Shown here piece by piece: positions 1 through 6,653 of a stretch of 7,604 nucleotides of DNA. Made by a program: the position numbers and the translations under genes. The stretch spans positions 1 to 7,604 of the forward strand of contig NZER01000166.1 in NCBI GenBank assembly GCA_002690445.1. The letters run 5' to 3'. Position 1 is the stretch's first letter. The number at the start of each line of letters is the position of its first letter. Below the pieces are notes generated by a model. It made no database searches. It was not told the DNA's origin and saw only the letters and a program-made list of their open reading frames with translations. This DNA comes from Candidatus Pacearchaeota archaeon. Its GTDB lineage: Archaea; Nanoarchaeota; Nanoarchaeia; Pacearchaeales; GW2011-AR1.

Positions 1-788
1 AATATGTAGATTTAGAATTGCCGGGTACAGGTATTACAGCTATGTATGCTGTGGGAGATAGGTTGTTTTGTTTTTCTTCTTCTACACTAACCATAGTTAA
101 TGTAGCTCAGGACTATGAATATCTTGAAGGAACATTTATGGGCAAGGGTATAGCAACTCCTAAGCAGGCAGTTGAAGTTGAGGAAGGTGTAGCTTTTGTT
201 AATGGTACAGGAGTATATTATTTTGATGGAAGCAGGATGGAGAGTCTTTCAGATGATTTGATGATGACATTTGATTGGTCTACAGCAACTAGTATAGGCT
301 ATCTACCAGATGAAAAGCTTGTATGTGTATGGCATACTACAAGTACTGGTATATTGACATATAGTCTAGCTACAAAAGCTTGGGTAGGTAATTCTCTTTC
401 TAATGTTACACCATCTACTAGAGTTAAGTTTTATGAGAATGAACCTCATTGGATACAAGACACTGACTTAAAGAAGCTTTCAATAGTAAATACTGCTAGT
501 GTTACTACGGTTGATATTAAGACAGGTAATATTTCATGTGGAGATTTATCAAAGTATAAGAAATTTGTTAAGGCTTTAGTTACCTGTGATAATACTAATT
601 TAAATATATTATATGGTATAGATGGAGAAACCCCTGCTTATTCATCAGATTCAATAGACGGAACAAAGCCTATAAGCATCGGCAAAAAGGGAAAAACAAT
701 ACAGTTTCAGATTACATCAGATGTTGGTGTGGATGGTGGACAGGTAAGTGATATAACTCTTGTATATAGAGATTTGAGGATTGATTAA
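1..788 (+). CDS. Virion structural protein, beta-propeller / P22 gp10-like tail hub (5' partial)
   Basis: The frame is open to the left edge: the first full codon is at 3, and TAT GTA GAT TTA GAA precede the TTG at 18. The 261 visible residues are therefore the C-terminal part of a longer protein, and TTG 18 is not its real start. There is no signal peptide or membrane segment. The visible part is beta-rich, with blade-like repeats typical of phage propeller proteins: DRLFCFSSSTLTIVNV (residues 24-39), GKGIATP then GVAFVNGTGVYYFDG (47-76), IGYLPDEKLVCVW then SLATKAWV (98-128), and a closing ITLVYRDLRID (251-261). From memory of the family, this pattern and ending recall the P22 gp10 / packaged-DNA-stabilisation group, which plugs the portal and connects it to the tail. 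Its position just before a giant fibre gene fits a virion role. It ends in TAATG, sharing one base with the fibre start, so translation is probably coupled. Structural role is fairly sure; the exact family is moderate. Another tail-hub or propeller-type protein is the main alternative. Confidence 0.6.
   Translation, partial: YVDLELPGTGITAMYAVGDRLFCFSSSTLTIVNVAQDYEYLEGTFMGKGIATPKQAVEVEEGVAFVNGTGVYYFDGSRMESLSDDLMMTFDWSTATSIGYLPDEKLVCVWHTTSTGILTYSLATKAWVGNSLSNVTPSTRVKFYENEPHWIQDTDLKKLSIVNTASVTTVDIKTGNISCGDLSKYKKFVKALVTCDNTNLNILYGIDGETPAYSSDSIDGTKPISIGKKGKTIQFQITSDVGVDGGQVSDITLVYRDLRID
775..780 (+). promoter_or_regulatory. Ribosome binding site of the fibre gene
   Basis: TGAGGA lies 7 bases before the ATG at 788, inside the last codons of the upstream gene. 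It supports 788 as the start and, with the TAATG overlap, suggests coupled translation. Confidence 0.55.
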
Positions 789-3700
789 TGCCAATAAGAA
801 CTAAAGAAGAAAGAAGAGCTCTACATACCACACCTCAGAAGAAGGTTAGATCTGATTCAGATACGAAGCAGGGTAATGCAAGTAAAGTAACTAGAAGTGG
901 GAAGAAGCTTTATCAAGAAACAACTATTGATGGACAGAAATTATATCATGAATTAAAAACTGATACTTCTGCTGCTACTGAAACTGGGCAGACTGGGAAT
1001 ATAGAAAACCTAACTATTATAGGTGGTGCTACAACCGGAGCTGCTGCAGTTGCAACTTCACACAATGGTTTAACTCATATTACTCCAGATCAACATCATA
1101 ATCATCAACATGATATTGATAGTGATACTGATCATACTGGTATTTTATCTGTTAGTAAAGGTGGGACTGGACTTGACACAGTTGCTGCAGACAGGTTATT
1201 AACTGGTAATGGCACTAGCGCATTAACTGCTGAAGCTAACTTGGTTTATACTTCTACTGGTCTTGGTATTGGGACTACTACACCAGATTCTTCACTTGAA
1301 ATAAGTAAAGATACTGATGGACGGTTCATAGCTTTAAAATTAACCAATGAAAGCGATGCAGCCAATACAACTGGATATGTTAGTATCGGTTTTGATCTTG
1401 AGAATACAAGTGGAATTGCTGTACCAGCTGGTTATATAAATTGCGTAAAGGAACAAAGCTTTACATCTACTGCTGGTACTAATGATTCTTATATTAGCTT
1501 TGAGACGGCTGATAATGGAACTCTTAGTGAGAAAGTATGGATTAAATCTGATGGCAAAGTCGGTATTGGGACTCCTACACCAGCCAGTTTATTAGATATT
1601 TCTGGAAGTTCTTCGGATACTGATTGGACAGATAATTCTGGACTTGCTGCAAGTGTACCAAGTATTATGATAAGTAATTCAGCTAATGAGGATGATACAT
1701 TTTGTGCAATTCAGATGTCTCCTACAGAAGGTGGTGCTGACCAAAGCTTTGGTATAATTGCTCAAGCTACAGAACATGGAAGTGACTCTGGTACTAATAG
1801 AGATGATTATTCCCCTAAAGTACATTTTGTTCAAAGAACTGATGCTAATGAATATGAAGCAGCAATAACTATTGATGAAAATGGCTATGTTGGTATTGGG
1901 ACTACTTCACCCTCTAAGTTATTACATATTGAAAAGACAGCTACTACAGGAACTGTTCCACTTGAGATACTAACACTTGTAGTAAATGATACTGGCAATG
2001 TAGACCTTGGTATTGGCGAAGGGCCAGCAATAGGTTTTCACGTTGCTGAAGATGGTACTTTTGAATCTAATCCAAGTGGACAGATAGCAGTAGTAAGAGA
2101 AAGTGCTACTGATGGTAATACAGCAGCTGCTATGTCTTTTTGGACTGCTGCTTCCGATGCTGCCGAAGCTGAAAAAATGCGTATAACTTCTGATGGCAAT
2201 GTCGGTATTGGGACTACTTCACCAGATTATGAGTTATCAATAGCAGCTTCTGACGGGCCTACTTTATCACTTGGGACTAGTGAAGGGACTATCAATGATG
2301 GAGATATGATAGGTCAAATTTTATTTGGTGGTAAAGAATCTAGTACATTTTTTACAGGAGCAGCTATAAATGCTGTGGCTACAGATGAATGGACTACTGG
2401 TTCTGACCAACCCACAGAATTATTATTTTATACACAAAGTAATGGTGCTGGTAATGGAACAGCTGCTCCTCGTATGGTCATTTTAGATACTGGCAATGTC
2501 GGTATTGGGGTTACTGACCCCGATACTACACTAGAAGTTCTATCTGGTACCACTAATCAATTAAAACTGTCTTTTGATGGAACTGATAATTGCACATTTG
2601 GTGTAGATACTAGTGGTCATCTAACTATTACTCCTAGTGGGCAGAAGATTCTTCTTGCAAATGATAATAGCATGGGGTCTGCTTCATTTGCTTCTGGTTT
2701 TACTGGTCATGGATGGATAGTTTCTGATGGTAGTAGTGCCCCAACAGGCAAACAAAGTGAAAATACAAGTGCCAATGCTACATTTGATAATCTCTCTGTT
2801 CGTGGTACTATGAGCGTTTATGAGCTTCTTATACAGCAAATAAGATGTACTAATGGTAGTCTTATGATTTCATCTGTTGCTAAAGTAGAGAGTAGTAGTG
2901 GACTTAGTGCAAGTGATGATGATGGCACAATAACATTTGAAGACCCTGATAATAATCAATGTCCATTTCTTGCCAATGATATAATAATGTGTCAAAGGGT
3001 AAATCCTGGGGCCCTTGTAGCAGGAAATGCTGCTGGTAATGCTACAAATGTTATAAAGAAGATGGTTTATAAAGTAGCCAGTGTGTCAAATAATGTCTGT
3101 ACTGTTGAAAATATAAGTTATAACAATCTTGAAACTAATGGACCAGTGGCAGGTGATGATTTTGTAAGAATAGGAAATACTGGTACTGCCTCTAGGCAAA
3201 GTGTAATGTATCTTACATCTGATGATACTAATGCTCCATTTATAGATATGAAAAGTGACCTTGATAGTTATGCTGATTGGCATGCTGAAGCATCAACTAA
3301 ACTTAGACTTGGCAGACTTGATGGATTAACTGCTGGTGGTACTAATGAATATGGATTATGGGCTGGGCCATCTACTACTAATTATATAAAGGCTAGTAAT
3401 GTTGGTGTATTTATAAAAGGTTCTGAAGCTACATATCTTAAAGCTACTGCTAATACAATAGAATTTTTTGACACCAATAAGAAGATGGAAGTTACTGGTG
3501 GTAGTATAAAGATGTATGCCGATAATGGTAGTACTGTTATGACTGAATGGAATGATGCCACTCTTACTTTTGGTGGAGCTACAGGTAATGATACAGATGG
3601 TATTACAATTTCTGATGGTGGAGTTACATGTTGGGGTAGTGCAAATACTAACTATGTTAATATTGATAGTGCTCAAGTAACAATACAATCAAGCGCTGCT

Positions 3701-5695
3701 GATAAGTGTGTTATTGATGCTGATGGTATGACACTAACGGAAAATAGTCAAGTACGTGCAATATTTGGAGCAATAACAGCTATTGGTAGTGCTGGTGCTG
3801 CTGTTGCTGTTGATAGTACAGATGATTGTATAAGAATTTCAGATGGTGCGGTTAATATTTTTCAAGACTCTAATAATAGAGCACTAATTGATAGTTCAGG
3901 TTTAGGAATATGGCAAGGCGGTAATCAAGTTGCTCAATTTGGGTCAACGGTATATCTTGGTCAAACTGCTCATGCAAGAACTGCAATAGATAATACTAGT
4001 ATTAAAATGTATTCTGGTCAAATAGATGGTACATCACGTGCAAGAGTTGAAATTGATAATACTGGAAAAATAGCAATTGGTGGGGCAGCCGATGCAGATG
4101 TTACGGTAGGTACAGCAGTTGATTGTATTAGATTAGGAGATGGTGAGCTCTTAATGATGCATAGTGCGACAGAGTATTCAAGATTAGATGAAAATGGCTT
4201 GAGTATATTTGATGGTGATGCATCTAATTCAGTTGCTACATTTGCAGCTGATTCAGTAATTACAGGTGGTACTATAACTTTACGCAATACTACCAATGCT
4301 AATGACAAGTTTGTATTGACGGAAAATAGTGCTAAACTTTATGATAATAATACTCAGATTGCAAACTTTGGTGCAGAAACTATTATTGGTGAGGTTGGTG
4401 CAGGTAAATCTAATATACAAATTACTAGTGGTGCAATAAATCTTAGAACTAATAATGTATCTAAACTTACATTAGATACAAGCGGCAATATCACCACTAA
4501 AGGTATTATACAAATAGAAACTGCTGCTACAGATGGCGACTTAGGACTTTTATTAGAAAATGATGGTACTGGATATAATCAACTTGTTTTTAAAGGAGCT
4601 AATCCAGAAATTCATATGGGTTATACTGGGAGTGGAGCTGCTTTAGATTCTGATATGGCTGGCTCTTCTAAGATATTTATGTGTGCTAAAGAGGACACAG
4701 GAGGTGGGGCTATGGCTTCCATTACTTTTGAAGAGGAAAATACTGCTGGTAATGCTACAACTTCCAAGTTTTCTATGGGCTATGATGAGAATTGTGGCAC
4801 ATTTCGTATCAATACAGGTGATGATATTAGAACTGACGCTAATACTATTATGGAGCTTGATGCCAGTGGATTTATAGTTATAGGGGATGCCACAAATTCC
4901 CCTGCTGCAAAACTGCGTATTGTGCAAAGTGTAGATGGAAATAATTCTCAAGCTGATGATGCTTCGGTAGGTAATGCTATAGCAATAGAAAATACAGAAG
5001 GTGATGACTGGCTTATAGGTACAGATGGGGAGGCAGGGTCATCAGAACTTGTCTTTAGTAATCCATATGGTGAAGGTGGCGGATATTTAGTAGGTCAGGA
5101 CTGGGAAAATATACTAACCTTTACAGGCCAACATTTTACTATACCTTCATCAGGAACTTCTGATGATTATGAATCTTCTATTGGCTATATCGTAGTTTCA
5201 GATGGTGAGTATGATAATTTAAGTAATCCAGCAAATCCATCAGGGTCTATAGAAAATAAACCAAATATAAATGAATCCTTGCCTAAAGTATCTTTATCAA
5301 ATACCTCATATAATAAAAAGGTTTTTGGAGTTATATCTAATACTGAGGATAGTAATAACTCACGTAGAAATTTTAAATGGGGGGCTTGGGGAAGTTTTTC
5401 ATCAAAGAGGGATGATGATGATAATAGATTAATAGTTAATTCTTTAGGAGAAGGAGCTATATGGATATCAAACTATAATGGCAATTTAGAGAATGGTGAC
5501 TATATTACATCATCTGTCATAGAAGGAATTGGCATGAAACAGGATGATGACTTGCTACATAACTATACAGTAGCAAAGATAACACAGGATTGTAATTTTG
5601 ATATGAGCTCTGAGCTTTATGATTGTATAGAGATATCGTATAGTGGACAAACATATAAGAAAGCATTTGTAGGTTGTACCTATCATTGTGGATAA
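788..5695 (+). CDS. Giant mosaic tail fibre / receptor-binding appendage protein (1635 aa)
   Basis: This very long, Gly/Ser/Thr/Asn/Asp-rich, Cys-poor beta protein has no signal peptide or membrane segment, as expected of a trimeric phage fibre. Modules in order: a basic N-terminal segment (1-60) with a paired GKKLYQE / GQKLYHE motif (38-55), likely the virion anchor; a His cluster (92-116) and SKGGTG (123-128), a motif common in tail fibres; five GIGT-type repeats starting at residues 160, 259, 369, 473 and 572; a VRGTMSVYELLIQQIR module (671-686) continuing to RQ..YLTSDDTNAPFID (803-820) and RLGRLDGL / EYGLW (840-858), a combination I recognise from phage and prophage tail proteins; a second beta-repeat family (about 860-1215); a degenerate repeat at 1365-1378; and a C-terminal domain (1446-1635). 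No peptidase S74 signature is visible. The start at ATG 788 is backed by a TGAGGA site. The gene overlaps the upstream stop by one base and is followed after 10 bases by the next gene. It probably mediates host adsorption; the receptor is unknown. Confidence 0.85.
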   Translation: MPIRTKEERRALHTTPQKKVRSDSDTKQGNASKVTRSGKKLYQETTIDGQKLYHELKTDTSAATETGQTGNIENLTIIGGATTGAAAVATSHNGLTHITPDQHHNHQHDIDSDTDHTGILSVSKGGTGLDTVAADRLLTGNGTSALTAEANLVYTSTGLGIGTTTPDSSLEISKDTDGRFIALKLTNESDAANTTGYVSIGFDLENTSGIAVPAGYINCVKEQSFTSTAGTNDSYISFETADNGTLSEKVWIKSDGKVGIGTPTPASLLDISGSSSDTDWTDNSGLAASVPSIMISNSANEDDTFCAIQMSPTEGGADQSFGIIAQATEHGSDSGTNRDDYSPKVHFVQRTDANEYEAAITIDENGYVGIGTTSPSKLLHIEKTATTGTVPLEILTLVVNDTGNVDLGIGEGPAIGFHVAEDGTFESNPSGQIAVVRESATDGNTAAAMSFWTAASDAAEAEKMRITSDGNVGIGTTSPDYELSIAASDGPTLSLGTSEGTINDGDMIGQILFGGKESSTFFTGAAINAVATDEWTTGSDQPTELLFYTQSNGAGNGTAAPRMVILDTGNVGIGVTDPDTTLEVLSGTTNQLKLSFDGTDNCTFGVDTSGHLTITPSGQKILLANDNSMGSASFASGFTGHGWIVSDGSSAPTGKQSENTSANATFDNLSVRGTMSVYELLIQQIRCTNGSLMISSVAKVESSSGLSASDDDGTITFEDPDNNQCPFLANDIIMCQRVNPGALVAGNAAGNATNVIKKMVYKVASVSNNVCTVENISYNNLETNGPVAGDDFVRIGNTGTASRQSVMYLTSDDTNAPFIDMKSDLDSYADWHAEASTKLRLGRLDGLTAGGTNEYGLWAGPSTTNYIKASNVGVFIKGSEATYLKATANTIEFFDTNKKMEVTGGSIKMYADNGSTVMTEWNDATLTFGGATGNDTDGITISDGGVTCWGSANTNYVNIDSAQVTIQSSAADKCVIDADGMTLTENSQVRAIFGAITAIGSAGAAVAVDSTDDCIRISDGAVNIFQDSNNRALIDSSGLGIWQGGNQVAQFGSTVYLGQTAHARTAIDNTSIKMYSGQIDGTSRARVEIDNTGKIAIGGAADADVTVGTAVDCIRLGDGELLMMHSATEYSRLDENGLSIFDGDASNSVATFAADSVITGGTITLRNTTNANDKFVLTENSAKLYDNNTQIANFGAETIIGEVGAGKSNIQITSGAINLRTNNVSKLTLDTSGNITTKGIIQIETAATDGDLGLLLENDGTGYNQLVFKGANPEIHMGYTGSGAALDSDMAGSSKIFMCAKEDTGGGAMASITFEEENTAGNATTSKFSMGYDENCGTFRINTGDDIRTDANTIMELDASGFIVIGDATNSPAAKLRIVQSVDGNNSQADDASVGNAIAIENTEGDDWLIGTDGEAGSSELVFSNPYGEGGGYLVGQDWENILTFTGQHFTIPSSGTSDDYESSIGYIVVSDGEYDNLSNPANPSGSIENKPNINESLPKVSLSNTSYNKKVFGVISNTEDSNNSRRNFKWGAWGSFSSKRDDDDNRLIVNSLGEGAIWISNYNGNLENGDYITSSVIEGIGMKQDDDLLHNYTVAKITQDCNFDMSSELYDCIEISYSGQTYKKAFVGCTYHCG
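1061..1135 (+). other. Histidine cluster in the fibre, before the SKGGTG motif
   Basis: Residues 92-116 of the fibre hold seven histidines (H92, H97, H103, H104, H106, H108, H116), including an H-H-x-H-x-H run. SKGGTG follows at 123-128. The H-x-H spacing could bind a metal inside a trimer, as the HxH motifs of T4 short and long tail fibres do, but this is inference. The stretch resembles the region before SKGGTG in many fibre proteins, so it may be a conserved linker. Confidence 0.6.
1265..2515 (+). repeat. GIGT-type repeat array in the tail fibre (5 copies, about 100 codons each)
   Basis: Five copies of G-I-G-[TV]-x-x-P-x-x-x-L-x-[IV] begin at 1265, 1562, 1892, 2204 and 2501. The spacings are 297, 330, 312 and 297 bases (99, 110, 104 and 99 codons). 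Copies are usually preceded by a D/G-G-N/K-V turn, as in SDGKVGIG, SDGNVGIG and DTGNVGIG. A partial copy (LGIGEG) lies at 2009. The nucleotides are unusually alike: GGTATTGGGACTACT is identical at 1265, 1892 and 2204, and GGTATTGGG occurs in all five. This motif family is common in phage fibre shafts. Confidence 0.8.
2780..3364 (+). other. Tail-protein module VRG..ELLIQQIR / RQ..YLTSDD / RLG..DGL within the fibre
   Basis: Residues 665-859 carry VRGTMSVYELLIQQIR (671-686), a segment with PFLANDIIMCQRV, then RQSVMYLTSDDTNAPFIDM (803-821), RLGRLDGL (840-847) and EYGLWA (854-859). I recognise this order of motifs from phage and prophage tail or fibre proteins, where it separates a shaft from more distal repeats. 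No enzymatic residues are evident, so a structural role is most likely. The recognition is from memory, not from a search. Confidence 0.55.
3716..4390 (+). repeat. Second beta-repeat family in the fibre (four copies of a D-x-x-G-L ... A-x-F-G ... I/L-x-G unit)
   Basis: Four related units of about 24-27 residues occur at fibre residues 977-1000, 1035-1058, 1134-1160 and 1178-1201. Their cores are AIFGAITAIG, AQFGSTVYLG, ATFAADSVITG and ANFGAETIIG. The first three start with D-x-[DSN]-G-[ML]. Between them sits another recurring motif, D-[CG]-I-[TR]-[IL]-x-DG (residues 937, 1013 and 1112), with a weaker SNIQITSG at 1208. The alternation suggests a repetitive beta structure such as a trimeric beta-helix or stacked beta-sandwiches. 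Earlier stretches such as GGSIKMYADNGSTVMTEWNDATLTFGG look like more diverged copies. Confidence 0.6.
5123..5692 (+). other. Conserved C-terminal domain of the fibre (GQH ... NESLP ... GEGAIW)
   Basis: Residues 1446-1635 hold TGQHF (1446-1450), GYIVVSDGEY, INESLPKVSLSN, KVFGVISNTED, a GAWGSFSSKRDDDDNRLIVNSLGEGAIW segment (GEGAIW at 1554-1559), GNLENGDYITSS, GIGMKQDDDLLHNYTVAKIT and a final CTYHCG. From memory, this ordered motif set recurs at the C-terminal ends of fibre-like proteins in environmental phages and some large DNA viruses. It also resembles the general outline of autoproteolytic phage appendage tips such as Peptidase_G2, but I cannot identify a catalytic residue or cleavage site. 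It is not a peptidase S74 domain. A trimerisation or folding-chaperone role is likely by position. Confidence 0.55.
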
Positions 5696-5699
5696 GGAG
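5694..5699 (+). promoter_or_regulatory. Ribosome binding site of the coiled-coil gene
   Basis: AAGGAG overlaps the fibre's TAA stop and ends 6 bases before the ATG at 5706. It is the strongest Shine-Dalgarno site in the window and fixes this start. Confidence 0.75.
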
Positions 5700-5705
5700 T
5701 AAGAT

Positions 5706-6653
5706 ATGAATTGGCGTGAAATAAGAAAGCATACAAATAAAGATCTAGCCAGGATTGATAGAGATACTACTGAGAAGTCTCGTATAGGCTCTGAACTTTC
5801 CAATATACTCACAGAAGGTGTGTCTTTATTCCAAACGTATACACAGGGTAAAGCAGATCAGGCAGCTTTAGAACAGTTTGGTGAAAGTGAAGGCCTTACT
5901 TTTGATAAGAAGACTAAGTCTTTTTATGGCAGACAGGAGGATGGTCAGCGTTATAAAATATCTCCTGCTGAATTAAAGAATATGCAAAACTTTGGGAAGT
6001 ATACAGATAAAGGTATCTCTGATTTTATATCTACAAAGGATGGTAATATTAAGAAGGGGTTTCAATATGATCTTCCTGATACGCCTGTTGCTCCTATTGT
6101 ATCTGTTGATGAAGAGGAAAGTTATTTTTCTGATGAAGATCCTGAATTGCCTAAAGATAATAAGAGAATACAGACTGTTAAGGGGGATACAAGGGCTTCT
6201 ATGAAGGTAGATGGAAAATGGATAGGATCTGCTAAATATCAAGAGCAACATGAAGATACTTTAGAAGGTTGGAGAACTGCTGCTGATGTTGATGCTGAGT
6301 TTCAAAAAAATGCTATAGCTATTAATAAAGCCAAAGAGGATGAGATGAAAAATCTTTTAGATATACAGAGAAAGAAGCAGCAAGAGTTTGATGCTAAAGT
6401 AGTGGCAGATAAGAAGTTTCAGGAAGAGGAAAAGATTCGGATTGAAAGACGTGAGAAGGAATTGAATGAATTTAATAGTGAAGAAATAAAACTTGAAGAA
6501 GCTAGAAAAATGAATCTTGAAATAGCTATTAATAAAAATAAAGCTAAAAATAAAGCTTTAAAAAATATTCTACCTGCTGACCCTAATACAGCAAGGGGTA
6601 AATTACAACAATCAAGTATGAGCATGTTTATGAAAAATTATGGGAGAAAGTAA
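5706..6653 (+). CDS. Phage protein of unknown function with C-terminal coiled coil (315 aa)
   Basis: I do not recognise the family. The protein is hydrophilic, with no signal peptide, membrane segment or cysteine. Residues 1-65 look helical, with a basic start (MNWREIRKHTNK). Residues 66-180 form a mixed region with an acidic patch (DEEESYFSDEDPE, 135-147) and two short beta-like stretches (FYGRQEDGQRYKIS and SMKVDGKWIGSAKY). Residues 195-288 are Lys/Glu/Gln-rich and almost free of Pro and Gly, a strong long-helix or coiled-coil candidate. The end is MFMKNYGRK. It follows the fibre by 10 bases behind an AAGGAG site and overlaps the next start by one base, so it belongs to the same late operon. 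It could be an internal virion protein, a fibre-assembly chaperone or a minor tail protein; position and helical content favour a virion or morphogenesis role, without proof. Confidence 0.8.
   Translation: MNWREIRKHTNKDLARIDRDTTEKSRIGSELSNILTEGVSLFQTYTQGKADQAALEQFGESEGLTFDKKTKSFYGRQEDGQRYKISPAELKNMQNFGKYTDKGISDFISTKDGNIKKGFQYDLPDTPVAPIVSVDEEESYFSDEDPELPKDNKRIQTVKGDTRASMKVDGKWIGSAKYQEQHEDTLEGWRTAADVDAEFQKNAIAINKAKEDEMKNLLDIQRKKQQEFDAKVVADKKFQEEEKIRIERREKELNEFNSEEIKLEEARKMNLEIAINKNKAKNKALKNILPADPNTARGKLQQSSMSMFMKNYGRK
6643..6646 (+). promoter_or_regulatory. Ribosome binding site of the hydrophobic-segment gene
   Basis: GGAG lies 6 bases before the ATG at 6653, within the final codons (GGGAGAAAG) of the upstream gene. 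With the TAATG overlap it supports this start and coupled translation. Confidence 0.6.

Noticed and set aside
18..20. TTG as a start codon for the first gene
   Set aside because: The same frame continues upstream to the window edge with family-like sequence and the visible part begins mid-protein, so the gene is truncated by the window.
1173..1201. TTGACA followed after 17 bases by TTATTA, resembling a sigma-70 promoter
   Set aside because: The -10 match is poor, it lies inside the conserved SKGGTG-LDTVAADRLL coding region, and no gene start follows.
3086..4951. Open frames on the - strand under the fibre (3086-3283, 3356-3688, 4018-4308, 4643-4951)
   Set aside because: They lie opposite a convincing 1635-residue frame, have low-complexity Ser/Thr/Ile/Asn or Ser/Ala-rich translations expected from the complement of repetitive fibre codons, and show no recognisable motif.
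5123..5692. Diversity-generating retroelement target at the fibre's C-terminal end
   Set aside because: No reverse transcriptase, template repeat or C-type-lectin-like variable region is visible here, and the domain looks conserved rather than hypervariable.
5696..5705. Intergenic terminator or promoter between the fibre and the next gene
   Set aside because: The gap is only 10 bases and holds the ribosome binding site; there is no inverted repeat or T run.
4683..6204. Internal + strand frames at 4683-4877 and 5992-6204
   Set aside because: Out-of-frame within well-supported genes, short, with no recognisable motif.
5517..6625. Further - strand open frames (5517-5732, 5555-5812, 5973-6251, 6419-6625)
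   Set aside because: Shadows of the fibre end and the coiled-coil gene; their hydrophobic translations are the complement of Lys/Glu/Asp-rich codons and do not indicate real membrane proteins.
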